From assembly GCF_902729405.1 (NCBI RefSeq), contig NZ_LR746496.1, positions 186,001 through 250,000 on the forward strand: 64,000 bases of DNA. Reading direction: 5' to 3'. This DNA comes from Acididesulfobacillus acetoxydans (GTDB lineage Bacteria; Bacillota; Desulfitobacteriia; Desulfitobacteriales; Desulfitobacteriaceae). A model generated the notes under the pieces. The model ran no database searches, was not told the origin of the DNA, and saw only the letters and a program-made list of their open reading frames with translations. How positions within the stretch are numbered: the first letter of the stretch is position 1; every line of letters starts with the position of its first letter. Positions 25,617 to 35,936 of this stretch are shown here, piece after piece. The translations under genes and the position numbers were made by a program.

Positions 25617-26927
25617 TCAGAGGACCCGAACCAACCGTTCCGCTAATACTCTCAAATAGGCCTCGTTATGCTCAGTCAGCCCTATAGCAAGGAGTCTCTC
25701 GGCAAGTGACTCGAGATATTTACCCGTATGGCTCCCCAACAAGTCTTTTGAGAGGAATGCGCTTACTTCCCTCGCAATCGTATCCCCATCGTGCTTAGCG
25801 AGTACGTAGTCCCTTGCCTTGCGCCCCAGCTCTGTCCTAAGCTCTGGGTGGGTTGCAAGTCTAATAATGGCGTTCTTCAATGCAGGCTTCTCAGCCCGTT
25901 CGTCTACCGGAATCTTAACCACGGCGTCATCCGGGAGTTCAGAAAACCATGCGTCATCTGATACGATGCACGCCTTGCTTGCCGCCATGGCTCTAAGAAC
26001 CGTAGCCGAGGTCTCACCCATCGAAGGATAGCGAAGATTGACTACGATGTCAGCAGTGTCAAGCAACCTTTCGAACTCCGGGAGGGGTATGTACCCCGTC
26101 TTTCGGATCCTCTCGTTTAAGCATGCATCGACATAATCTCCCTCGCCGACCATTAAGTAGCTGAGCTCAAGACCCGAATCGATCGCAACCTCACCAGTAG
26201 CTTGAATAACCTGGTAATTCCTCTTTGTAGGAGCTATATAGCCAAAAGAGGCCACAAAGGGATTAGCGTCCCCAACTCGGTATTTCGCTCTGATGGCCCT
26301 GACTTCTTCCAGAGAGGTTTTGCCACCGTTATTGTAGTTTACCTGATTAATATGCGCCACCCTAGAATTTGGGCTCCCTACTTCCAGCAACTTCTCCCTT
26401 GCGTACTCGGAATGCACAATAATGCCCTTAGCTTTGTCCAAAACGCGCCTGACCAAGGGCAGTGTCTCAGGATGCTTGTGCTGAAGAGGAGGGGAATCTC
26501 CACCAAGTATCTCCCTGCCTGCTCTTATTCCTTCATCACCATAGTTATAATAGAGTTCTTCAACGTAAGCCTTCACATCCTTTCTGTAATCCAGATAATA
26601 ACCCGTCACCAAATAATACAACACGAAGTCATGTAGAATAACAAAGCCGGGATACTCAAGAAATACATCATAGATAGCGGCATGAAAGTGCGGATTGTTA
26701 CCCAGGTTGTAAATGATAGCATCATAATCAGATAACTTCTTACGCGCATTCCTGTTCCTTGCATGGTCAATCACCTTGTACCGCTTAAGTGCAGGATTAT
26801 CGGGCTTAAAGCCGTCGACCCATAGGTCAATTTCGCTATACCGGCTCAAGTAGGGAAGGAGGAATTCTGAGTAATCGGATATCCCACTCTTGAGAGGATT
26901 CAGAGGGCTAAAGTAGGCAATTTTCAT
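25617..26927 (-). CDS. Glycosyltransferase family 4
   Basis: A 436-residue GT4-like protein starting at ATG 26927, which overlaps the preceding gene by ATGA. It begins MKIAYFSPLNPLKSGISDYS, common in GT4 enzymes acting with GDP-mannose or GDP-rhamnose. It contains FGYIAPTKRNYQVIQATGEV and the C-terminal donor region VNLRYPSMGETSATVLRAMA with SKACIVSDDAWFSELPD. The usual first Glu of the E-x7-E motif is Met-Gly-Glu here, still retaining a glutamate. The longest open frame adds ten codons upstream, but these overlap the neighbour more deeply and lack a ribosome binding site. Confidence 0.9.
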   Translation of the reverse strand: MKIAYFSPLNPLKSGISDYSEFLLPYLSRYSEIDLWVDGFKPDNPALKRYKVIDHARNRNARKKLSDYDAIIYNLGNNPHFHAAIYDVFLEYPGFVILHDFVLYYLVTGYYLDYRKDVKAYVEELYYNYGDEGIRAGREILGGDSPPLQHKHPETLPLVRRVLDKAKGIIVHSEYAREKLLEVGSPNSRVAHINQVNYNNGGKTSLEEVRAIRAKYRVGDANPFVASFGYIAPTKRNYQVIQATGEVAIDSGLELSYLMVGEGDYVDACLNERIRKTGYIPLPEFERLLDTADIVVNLRYPSMGETSATVLRAMAASKACIVSDDAWFSELPDDAVVKIPVDERAEKPALKNAIIRLATHPELRTELGRKARDYVLAKHDGDTIAREVSAFLSKDLLGSHTGKYLESLAERLLAIGLTEHNEAYLRVLAERLVRVL

Positions 26928-27964
26928 CCGATTAACCTTTCTATAACGTAATCCCAACTTATGTTCAGAGTGTCCATAAGAGCCCGACCATTCGCTCCCA
27001 ACTTCCGGGCGGTGTCTTTCCTATTGTAGAGCAGATCGATCGCCTCTGCAATTCCCCTGGGCTCGGGTTTCAGAATGAAACCGTTGGACTCATTGACAAA
27101 CTCCAAAGGTCCACCGGAATCCACGTGTGTGATCACGGGCTTCCCTGAGAAAAACGCTTCTAAAGTCACATAGCCATAGTCTTCTTGATAAGGGCCAAAA
27201 TAGACGCCCAAGCATTCCGAATAAAGCCGGATTTTTTCCTCATCACTAATGTAACCAAGCATTTCTAGTCTGGATTCGGTCCCATCTCTCCGAACAATAC
27301 CCTTGATTTTTTCCATTGTCCTGGGGTCCGCGGCCCCGGCTAGGACAGCCTTTACCGGAGATTTACTATACTTAAGCGACTCTGCCAGAAGTACTTGGCG
27401 TTTTATGTCATTGATTCTGCTCGGATAGAAAATGTAATCGCCAAAATCTTTAGGCCCGAATTTTTCAAAATGCAGCGGCGGATGATAGAGAGGGCTTGCC
27501 TCTATCCCATTGTAGCGTCGGAGTCTATCTGCCACCGTAGTCGAGTCTGTAAATATCCTCTTGGCGGCTCTTAGATGCCTGTTGTCATTATTTATAATGA
27601 TCTGACGTACTTCGGCACCGGATTCCATGTTGTGCAAATCACCATGCTCAGTGTTCCACAACTCATAAGCCTGCCTGTGTTGGTGGAGAAGCCAGAGAAC
27701 CTTGTTCTCATGTGAGATGTAGTAGGCGGGAAATTTCATGCCGATAAGGAGATCTATCTTTTGACCATTCACCTCCGTCAGGTCAACAAGCTGGGAAAGG
27801 AGAATTCCATCAATTAATGCCTGGGCTGGATACCACTTAAACGGAATTGTTACGATATCAACATCGTGGCCCCTCGTCTTGAGGGCATCGCGGAGCATCT
27901 GGGCTTGGATCTCCGCCCCGCCGCGTAGAAACGGTACCTGCACTGTCGCAATAGCAATTTTCAA
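26924..27964 (-). CDS. Glycosyltransferase family 4
   Basis: A 346-residue GT4 enzyme from TTG 27964, overlapping the previous stop by TTGA. The N-terminus IAIATVQVPFLRGGAEIQAQ contains the GGAE acceptor-loop motif. FYPSRINDIKRQVLLAESLK marks the inter-domain region, and GPYQEDYGYVTLEAFFSGKP then VITHVDSGGPLEFV is the donor site with an E-x7-E arrangement. The ATGA overlap on both sides of this gene indicates strict translational coupling of the GT cassette. The specific sugar cannot be read from sequence. Confidence 0.92.
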   Translation of the reverse strand: MKIAIATVQVPFLRGGAEIQAQMLRDALKTRGHDVDIVTIPFKWYPAQALIDGILLSQLVDLTEVNGQKIDLLIGMKFPAYYISHENKVLWLLHQHRQAYELWNTEHGDLHNMESGAEVRQIIINNDNRHLRAAKRIFTDSTTVADRLRRYNGIEASPLYHPPLHFEKFGPKDFGDYIFYPSRINDIKRQVLLAESLKYSKSPVKAVLAGAADPRTMEKIKGIVRRDGTESRLEMLGYISDEEKIRLYSECLGVYFGPYQEDYGYVTLEAFFSGKPVITHVDSGGPLEFVNESNGFILKPEPRGIAEAIDLLYNRKDTARKLGANGRALMDTLNISWDYVIERLIG

Positions 27965-29082
27965 GCCGGCTCACTTCCTATTACCTTGTTGAAAGACAGG
28001 CGGAATGTCTCTTTAATTCTCTCATGTGAAAATCTGTCGGACACATTCTGATATCCCTCTTCTTGACAAAATTCCTTAACATCCCGATCGTGGAACACTG
28101 TGTAAAGGGAAGCAGCCGCCAAATTATAGTCCACCGTATCCAGCACAATCTGCTTCCTTCCTGCAGTCTCTCGCAATGCCGTACCCCCATAAGTAACCAG
28201 CGGCAGCCGGAGGTACTGCGCCTCTATGATTGGAACGCAAAAGCCTTCATGTTCGCTCATACAGAGAAACGCATCTGAAGCAAGAAAAAGCGCTTTAATG
28301 TCTTGTAGCGGAAGCTTATCAGTAAAACTTACATTATCCTCCAGTTGTCCATCCCTAATCGTGTCGTTGAGTTCATCCATATAGCCTCCCAGGTAGGGAT
28401 CAATACCCCCCGTAATCCACAAATGAATCTCTTCGTGAAAGGTCGCCCTGAAGGCTTTTACGATACCAAGTAAATGTTTATGACCTTTGTTGGGGGCAAC
28501 TCTACCAAGGAAGAAAATCTGCTTTCGCTTACTCATCAGGACGTTCCTGACCAAGGATATATTGGGTTTTACTTCTGCCCAAGCCTCCAAGGAATGAAAA
28601 GGAGGAACAACTACGGCCCTTTCTTTGCACAACCCGCAACCCAACAAATCCTGCCTATTGAACTCCGAATCTGCGAACCACCATCCTTGATCAATGCTCT
28701 CCAGCAACCTCGCGGTCTGCTCCCTGCCTTTTGATGTCTGATCGAAATGCAATGGAGAATACGGCTCGAAGAACTCCGGTGGAGTTATGTTATGATACTT
28801 TAGGATCACCCGCGCTTTGCAACGCTTAAGTATCTCTTCACCCTCAGCCCAGAAAACACTGTGATGGTAGATTAAGACGTTGTCCGGTCGGCTTATAAGA
28901 CGCAAAAGCTCACGTTTGTCGAACCTGAAACTGGCTAGATCACCCAAATAATTCTCCGCATAGATGTAGGCTTCATAACCCAAGCCTGTTAGCGTGCGGT
29001 ACATGCCAAGAATATCGTGCCCAATGGCATCACCGCCGGTCAATGTCTGATGCGCCAAAACTACCTTTGACTTAAGACCCAC
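27961..29082 (-). CDS. Glycosyltransferase family 4
   Basis: A 373-residue GT4 enzyme. VVLAHQTLTGGDAIGHDILG opens the protein; residues KYHNITPPEFFEPYSP follow in the acceptor half. IFFLGRVAPNKGHKHLLGIV lies at the hinge and CMSEHEGFCVPIIEAQYLRL at the donor site (E-x7-E pattern). Its start (29082) overlaps the end of the methyltransferase gene by 11 bp. Similar enzymes accompany D-rhamnose polymer loci (the KYHNITP motif is frequent in WbdB/WbpY-like proteins), so a GDP-D-rhamnose or GDP-mannose transferase is likely, by inference. Confidence 0.92.
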   Translation of the reverse strand: MGLKSKVVLAHQTLTGGDAIGHDILGMYRTLTGLGYEAYIYAENYLGDLASFRFDKRELLRLISRPDNVLIYHHSVFWAEGEEILKRCKARVILKYHNITPPEFFEPYSPLHFDQTSKGREQTARLLESIDQGWWFADSEFNRQDLLGCGLCKERAVVVPPFHSLEAWAEVKPNISLVRNVLMSKRKQIFFLGRVAPNKGHKHLLGIVKAFRATFHEEIHLWITGGIDPYLGGYMDELNDTIRDGQLEDNVSFTDKLPLQDIKALFLASDAFLCMSEHEGFCVPIIEAQYLRLPLVTYGGTALRETAGRKQIVLDTVDYNLAAASLYTVFHDRDVKEFCQEEGYQNVSDRFSHERIKETFRLSFNKVIGSEPA

Positions 29083-30628
29083 GCTTGCATATCACCCCCT
29101 TGCTTAAGATGAGAGCATAATCGTGGGCACTATAGAACAAATAATTAAACCGATTGACAAGTTGTATGATTGTGCCGTCTTGACCTCTCACGTCACCACC
29201 TTCGGGGATTCTTGACAATTCATCCGGGTGCAGATCAAGCTGTTTTAAGATTTTAAAGCCAGCGCATTCTGAAAGGAAGCTCAATGTTTCCGGAAGAATC
29301 GGTTTTTCATGGGATATGTCCATGTTGAACCAAGTGCAGACGGCCGATATGTTATGTGGATTAATTGTTTCCACCATGAGAATACCGCCACATTTAAGCT
29401 TGAGGTGGGTTAACTCCATAAAGCGAACAAGGCTATTAGGTTTCAAATGCTCAATCACCTGGGCCGCAAAGATCCCATCCAAGCTGTTGTCCTCAAGACC
29501 TTCCAAATAGGAAAAGAGGTCTGCCTGAAGTACAGGTAAGCCCCTGTCCTGACAATACCCCACCATATCCTCGTTGATATCTATGCCCTGAACGCCGATC
29601 CCGTTTTCCTGCAGGAGTTCCACGAATTCTCCGCGTCCGCAGCCAATATCCAGAACCTTGCTTTTTCCCTTGAAGTAGTCGAGATAGACTCGCTGTCTCT
29701 CCTTTATGTCTTCTCGGCTGCCTCGGAATCTCTGTTCGAAGAGAAAATAATCTATGTCTGGGTTCTCCTCTTTGTCTTCCCGCACAAGACGTTCGACGGT
29801 CCGGACCCCAGGCTCGATATGAAGTCCTTTATTAATCCTTCTTTCCAGACGCCTCAACCGATCTGCAACCAACATCAGCTCGGGTTCCAGTCGGCGCTTA
29901 GCCTGTTCGTCTGCCAGAGCCAAGACTTCGTTTCGTTCTGACAATACAGACGCTCTGACACTATCCAACTCACTCCGCTCCGCCTTATCAGCCAGCATGT
30001 CCCGGATCGCTTCCAGCTTGGATTCATCCGCTTTGCTATCCAGGAGCCCTCTCACCTCTTCCAGTTCTTCTGCGCCAACTTTCCCCGCGAGGTACTCCTT
30101 CAAAAGTTCTACATCGTTCCGGTCGGCCTTGTCCTGTAGCCCGTCGCTCAGCGCCCCAAGTCCCGCCCCGGCACTGCTAAGTTCCGCAAACTGGTTCCCG
30201 ATATCGTTCAGCAGGTTCTCCAGTTCTTGGATCCGGTCCCTAGCACCCCGAAGAGCCAGGGATTGATTGCGGGCAAGCTCGCCCAAGAGATTAAGGGCGC
30301 GCGTCACACTCCCGTTAAACTCCCTTTGCTGATCTACAGGCGGATTGACATACCAGCGCAGGAATTTTCGCACCACCTTCTTACCGAACACGATGAAACG
30401 ACCGATCGTTTTGCGGTGCGACGTAATCGGATACTCAGCGTTCACATTCCACTTTAAGTTACTCTGCCTCAGTTCAGCCTCCAGGCGGCTGAACTCTCCC
30501 TCCGCGGGAACTTCGCTACCGCCAAGCCCCCCGCCGGCCCCCCGGGCAGAAACCATAGACCGTTTGGCCTTCATGGCCTCCCGGATTCTCTCCATCACTT
30601 CTTCAACCGTCAATTGTGCGTTTGCCAT
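29072..30628 (-). CDS. SAM-dependent methyltransferase with long N-terminal coiled coil, possible glycan chain terminator
   Basis: A 518-residue protein. Residues 1-60 contain a short helix and Gly-rich linker. About 105-265 is a predicted coiled coil with alanine/glutamate-rich heptads and repeats such as DKADRNDVELL, DSKADESKLEAIRD and ADKAERSELDSVR. Residues 315-500 form a class I methyltransferase with motif I VLDIGCGRGEFVELL (326-340), the acidic GIDINEDM and AQVIEHL. Encoded directly after wzt, it fits the place of enzymes that methylate the non-reducing end to stop growth and create the export signal read by Wzt. In E. coli WbdD the coiled coil acts as a length ruler; the same role here is inference. 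The domain order is reversed relative to WbdD. Confidence 0.85.
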   Translation of the reverse strand: MANAQLTVEEVMERIREAMKAKRSMVSARGAGGGLGGSEVPAEGEFSRLEAELRQSNLKWNVNAEYPITSHRKTIGRFIVFGKKVVRKFLRWYVNPPVDQQREFNGSVTRALNLLGELARNQSLALRGARDRIQELENLLNDIGNQFAELSSAGAGLGALSDGLQDKADRNDVELLKEYLAGKVGAEELEEVRGLLDSKADESKLEAIRDMLADKAERSELDSVRASVLSERNEVLALADEQAKRRLEPELMLVADRLRRLERRINKGLHIEPGVRTVERLVREDKEENPDIDYFLFEQRFRGSREDIKERQRVYLDYFKGKSKVLDIGCGRGEFVELLQENGIGVQGIDINEDMVGYCQDRGLPVLQADLFSYLEGLEDNSLDGIFAAQVIEHLKPNSLVRFMELTHLKLKCGGILMVETINPHNISAVCTWFNMDISHEKPILPETLSFLSECAGFKILKQLDLHPDELSRIPEGGDVRGQDGTIIQLVNRFNYLFYSAHDYALILSKGVICKRGS

Positions 30629-30704
30629 GTTTCACCCCTATGAGAATCTAACGCTTCTCCCGCATTCTTGTCCATTGGTACCGATCTTGTCTTCGAAACA
30701 GCGG

Positions 30705-32036
30705 CTATCTTTCCGCCGCCACCGCTGCACCCCTGTCGTTCAAACCCGAGATCTCCCACCGGTGTTCCAGCCTGCAGACTCCGACATCTTTTATCTGAGA
30801 ATAGACTGTAAAGTCGAGGCAGCGAACGAGATAGTCGTACTCTGTAGCCAATCCGTCGCTGCAGGCGACATTGAGGTAATACTCGCCTTCCACCAGATTC
30901 AGCTTGGCGATATTGACCCGCACAACGATCCCGTCGCCCATGATCTGAACATCCGTGGGCTGTCTGTCGATCAACGTATTCGTCCCATAACACCAAAGAT
31001 CATCGTTGCGGTAGATGGCAATCCCAAAAACCAGGTTGTCCACCGGCTTGTGCTTGTGGCAGCGCATTTCGATGACACACGGTTCTCCACTTTCAAATCT
31101 GGTCTTGCCCCGACCGCTTCGATCCATAAACGCCACTCCGGTTATCTCCACGGAGCCGTTTCCGCGCCGCTTGGGCGGAGTGATTTCGATTGGAATGTCC
31201 CCCTCTTCGGGGTCGTCCAGGCTGTTTCTTTCGGGATCCGGTGTAGCCTCTTCACGCACGTGCTCTGCCTGCAACCTGCTTTTTGTCTCGGCCCTTCGAT
31301 CTTCCGCTGCAAATACCTCCGTCCGGTATTTTCCTATTACGTCTGCCGGAACACCCTGCTCCAACAGAACTCCTTCATGCAGCCAAGCCAGTTCATCACA
31401 AAGCATCTCCAGCTGTCCCAGGCTATGCGACACGATCACGATCGTAGCGCCCTGGGATTTGAAGGACTTCATCTTATTGAAACACTTCTTCTGAAACCCC
31501 TCATCGCCCACCGCCAGAATCTCGTCGACAAGGAGAATATCCGGGTCCACGTTGATAGCGATGGAAAAGGCCAAGCGCATATACATGCCTGAAGAATAGG
31601 TTCGCACCGGACTGTCTATGAACTCCTCCAGCTCGGAAAAATCAATGATCTCTTCCAGTCTCCGGTCGATTTCCTTTTTCGTCAGGCCGAAGATTGCCGC
31701 GTTCATATAAATATTCTCCAACCCGCTGAAGTCTGGGTGAAAGCCCGCACCCAACTCCAAAAGACTGGACACTTTTCCCTTGATCTTGACGTTTCCCCGG
31801 TCCGGATAGATGATCCGGGTCAACAGTTTTAAGAAAGTGCTCTTGCCGGAACCGTTCTGGCCGATCAGCCCCAACGTCCTGCCCTTTTCAACCTTGAGAT
31901 CAACGCCCTTCAAGACCCACAGTTCATCGTATTTGCGCCTGTGGCTGAACAAGACCTGTTCCTTCAAGGTTGGGGCCCGGTCATGGTAGAGGCGGAACAT
32001 TTTCCAGACGTCCGCGGCTTCAATTACACAATCCAT
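30705..32036 (-). CDS. wzt: Polysaccharide ABC exporter ATPase with C-terminal glycan-binding domain
   Basis: A 443-residue Wzt. The ATPase domain has Walker A GQNGSGKST (59-67), signature YSSGMYMRLAF (about 147-157) and Walker B DILLVDEILAVGDEG (166-180). An acidic/basic linker (about 235-275) leads to a Wzt_C beta-sandwich (about 285-440) with FGIAIYRNDDLWCYGTNT and YYLNVACSDG. In O-antigen and S-layer glycan export, this domain recognises a modified terminus of the lipid-linked polymer. It pairs with wzm (32069) and is followed by the probable terminating methyltransferase. The presence of a Wzt_C domain predicts that chain length is controlled by capping. Confidence 0.94.
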   Translation of the reverse strand: MDCVIEAADVWKMFRLYHDRAPTLKEQVLFSHRRKYDELWVLKGVDLKVEKGRTLGLIGQNGSGKSTFLKLLTRIIYPDRGNVKIKGKVSSLLELGAGFHPDFSGLENIYMNAAIFGLTKKEIDRRLEEIIDFSELEEFIDSPVRTYSSGMYMRLAFSIAINVDPDILLVDEILAVGDEGFQKKCFNKMKSFKSQGATIVIVSHSLGQLEMLCDELAWLHEGVLLEQGVPADVIGKYRTEVFAAEDRRAETKSRLQAEHVREEATPDPERNSLDDPEEGDIPIEITPPKRRGNGSVEITGVAFMDRSGRGKTRFESGEPCVIEMRCHKHKPVDNLVFGIAIYRNDDLWCYGTNTLIDRQPTDVQIMGDGIVVRVNIAKLNLVEGEYYLNVACSDGLATEYDYLVRCLDFTVYSQIKDVGVCRLEHRWEISGLNDRGAAVAAER

Positions 32037-32068
32037 AAGTTTACACTACCCATAAGTTGAATTATCTC

Positions 32069-32844
32069 CTATACCTGTTCCGCAAACCCTTTGGACAGGC
32101 GTCTAAATACCAGATAACCAAAAACAAGAACGAAACAGGACATGAGGGCAAAAACCCCCAATCCGGGAAAGTAAGGAAAGACCCCATAATAGAGGATATC
32201 CCTGTAAGCCTCTGTCAGGGTCACCATGGGGTTGAGAAAGAGGTACTTCAGGTATTTTCCGGGTGCAACGTTTAGCGGGTAGACGATAGGGGTCAGATAA
32301 AACCATGCCATCATCAAAATCCCCCAGATGTGTTCCACATCCCGGAAATACACTGTGATAGCCGCCACCAGCAGACTCACACCTAATGTAAAAATAAATT
32401 CCAGGATCATCACCAGGGGCAAGGCAGCGAGGCTCAGTGTCAGAGGAATACGAAAAAGAAGCAAAGCGACAAAAGCGATAAGAAAACTCAATCCCAGATT
32501 AACCAAACCTGCTGTCGTTGAGGCGAGTGGCAGAATTTCCCGCGGAAAGTAGACCTTCTTGATGATATTGTTGTTGCTGACAATGAGACCGGTTGCTTCC
32601 TGGGTCGTGTTGGCAAAAAATATCCACGGCAGCAACACCACAAAGAGAAACATAGGATAGTTCTTGATGTTCATACGCATAATCGTTGAAAATACCACAG
32701 AATAGACCACGAGTTGCAGCAAAGGATTGATGAAGGTCCAAAGAAACCCAAAAAACGAGGCCTTGTAGCGCGTGCGCAGATTGCGCTTCACCATATTCTT
32801 GTACATTTCCCGGTAGGCATAGAGCTCACGCAGAACTGAGAGCA

Positions 32845-32845
<1 letters not shown>
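32069..32845 (-). CDS. wzm: Polysaccharide ABC exporter permease
   Basis: A 258-residue ABC-2-type permease with six membrane spans. It begins with the amphipathic gate-helix region LYAYREMYKNMVKRNLRTRY, followed by KASFFGFLWTFINPLLQLVV, the conserved start of Wzm/TagG proteins, and ILPLASTTAGLVNLGLSFLI. It forms the channel through which lipid-linked polysaccharide crosses the membrane, powered by Wzt. Its ATG shares one base with the gmd stop (TGATG), so translation is coupled. Confidence 0.94.
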
Positions 32846-34044
<1,199 letters not shown>

Positions 34045-34200
34045 TTAATGACTGTCTCTCCGGGGGGGGGTGCCCCCACACAACCCGGAGACACCAAAAA
34101 CCCAACCCACCCTCTGACTTTTGAGCCGCTAATCTAAAAGGAACGTCAAGGAACAACATCTCCGGTTTAGTCTAACTGCGGCATTGCCTCACCGGCAATG

Positions 34201-35394
34201 TCAAGACGCATCCCCGCGGTCACGGATGCGCTCCTCCCACTCTGCCAAAACATCCTTCACACTCTGCTCCAAGGTATAAACGGGTTCCCACCCGGTTGTC
34301 TTCCGGATCTTGCCCGGATCACCCACTGAATAGATGTTTTCTGTCGGTCGCATTTTGCTCGCATCCGGGATAACCGTCAGGTCGCCGTAGGTCCGGCGCA
34401 TCATGTCTAAGATATCGCTCAATTGTCTGGCCCGCCCGGAACAAATATTATAGACTTCGCCCGCACTCCCGCGCTCAGCCAACAAGCGGTAGGCATGGAC
34501 CACATCCCGGACATCGGTAAAATCGCGATAAACATCCAAACGCCCGGTGGCAACGCTTCCCCGACCTCGGGCAGCCCGAACGAGTTCCCGGGCAAAGTCG
34601 GGAATGACAAAACCCTCTGCTTGGCCCGGACCGATATGATTAAACGGTCGCACTGCCAGCACCGGCAGGCTGAGTTTTTGTCCCAACTGTAAAGCACTAC
34701 GTTCAGCCGCATATTTCGAAGTCGCATAGGGACTCTGCGGGTTAGGACAAGACGCTTCGTGGAATTTCTCTCCCACCGTTTTGCCGGGGCCATACACCTC
34801 CGAGGAACCTATCTGGAGAATGGCTTGGACTCCTGTCCCCGCCAAAGCCTGCAAAAGGTTGATCGTGCCCAGCACGTTAATGGCAAATGTCTTACCCGGC
34901 TCTTGCCAGGAATACTGTACGGAGGCGATCCCCGCCAGATGAAAGACCCAGTCCGGGCGTATCCTCTCCACGCAAAGCTGTAGAGCCTGGGCATCCAGAA
35001 TGTTCACTTCTTCGTAGAACACGTCGTACCGCGCATCATACTGCACATCGCGCCCGTTTTGCGTGTCCGACTGATCAACGCCCTCCCAAAGAACGACTGA
35101 AGACGTTGCTGACGCCGACGAATTCAATAAATCCGATGGAGTCACTGCCACCGACGAAATTGGGGCGCCTGACAGAATTACTGATGCAGACGAAAATCCC
35201 GAGACGGAGGAAGTCTCCGGAGCTGATGAAGTCGATCGAGCCGCCCGGTCCCCTCGTTGCGGAACATTGTCTGCATGTGTGCCCAAGCTGAAAGGCCCCT
35301 GTCCCAAACCGTAAACCGTATGTCCGGCATCAATAAGTTCCCGTGCTAGATATTTCCCAACAAAACCATTACAGCCAGTGATCAGAGCCTTCAC
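34201..35394 (-). CDS. rmd: GDP-6-deoxy-4-keto-D-mannose reductase (GDP-D-rhamnose synthase) with Ser-rich insertion
   Basis: A 397-residue SDR enzyme related to Rmd. The nucleotide-binding MKALITGCNGFVGKYLAREL, the active-site SPYATSKYAAERSALQ and PFNHIGPGQAEGFVIPDFAR are as in Rmd. GDP-4-keto-6-deoxymannose would be reduced to GDP-D-rhamnose. The usual length is about 300-320 residues. Here a stretch of roughly 70 residues (about 38-108) rich in Ser, Ala, Thr and Val interrupts the region after the first beta-alpha-beta unit, where the family would go straight to VNILDAQALQ. It is in frame with no stop. A GDP-fucose synthase is less likely given the NHIGPGQ motif. It is the first gene of the cluster. 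Confidence 0.88.
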   Translation of the reverse strand: MKALITGCNGFVGKYLARELIDAGHTVYGLGQGPFSLGTHADNVPQRGDRAARSTSSAPETSSVSGFSSASVILSGAPISSVAVTPSDLLNSSASATSSVVLWEGVDQSDTQNGRDVQYDARYDVFYEEVNILDAQALQLCVERIRPDWVFHLAGIASVQYSWQEPGKTFAINVLGTINLLQALAGTGVQAILQIGSSEVYGPGKTVGEKFHEASCPNPQSPYATSKYAAERSALQLGQKLSLPVLAVRPFNHIGPGQAEGFVIPDFARELVRAARGRGSVATGRLDVYRDFTDVRDVVHAYRLLAERGSAGEVYNICSGRARQLSDILDMMRRTYGDLTVIPDASKMRPTENIYSVGDPGKIRKTTGWEPVYTLEQSVKDVLAEWEERIRDRGDAS

Positions 35395-35473
35395 AGGCAG
35401 CCAAACCCCTCTTTCTCCTACTTACGTCGACTTTCTCATCTCAGGTATGACCTCTTCCAGGCGATCTCATGGA

Positions 35474-35496
35474 TATCTGATATCGAATATCAGATA
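35474..35496. promoter_or_regulatory. Perfect inverted repeat upstream of the polysaccharide cluster
   Basis: Ten-base arms TATCTGATAT and ATATCAGATA around a CGA centre, about 80 bp upstream of the rmd start. Symmetry, AT-richness and position suit an operator bound by a dimeric regulator; no regulator gene is next to it. Confidence 0.45.
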
Positions 35497-35696
35497 CCGA
35501 ACAACCGATACTGTTAAACTGTTATTCACTGCCATTTCGTTCATCGCTTAGCCCTGTTTTTTTATTCGACAAATCTTTGGCATATCCTCTTTCTTCACCG
35601 TAGAATCTGTCTCATTCTTTTCTTTGTCCCAAAAAGCATCTCCCTGTCCACAACTTGTCCATGGGTGGGACCAAACAAAAACATTCCCACGACACA

Positions 35697-35726
35697 GCCC
35701 CGCGGAAATTCACATTTCCACGGGGC
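35697..35726. terminator. Strong hairpin downstream of the subtilase gene
   Basis: Arms GCCCCGCGGAAAT and ATTTCCACGGGGC (one mismatch) with a 4-base loop. It lies about 210 bp after the stop of the 35937 gene. A T-run follows only some 20 bases later on the minus strand, so terminator function is uncertain. Confidence 0.4.
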
Positions 35727-35936
35727 TTGGCTGACAGACCACCGTGCGGCTGCATTCGTTGAAATTTCACTGCTTCTGTATCCCAAAGTATTCCTTGATT
35801 GCTGCCTGAGTGATTTGTGAGAAGTTTACTTCTTGCTTTTCCGTCGATTCCTTGAGCCAAGCAGGCAACGTTATTTTTACAACCCGATTATCCATCTCAC
35901 TGCTAACTATATCAGGAAATACTGTGAGGGGCATGA

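Larger units (their letters stand above)
35395..35936. other. Region upstream of rmd and downstream of the subtilase gene
   Basis: About 540 bp with no convincing gene. It contains the inverted repeat at 35474-35496 in the presumed promoter region of the polysaccharide cluster and a second hairpin at 35697-35726. AT-rich stretches around 35500-35600 may contain the cluster promoter, but no clear -35/-10 pair was found. Confidence 0.45.
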
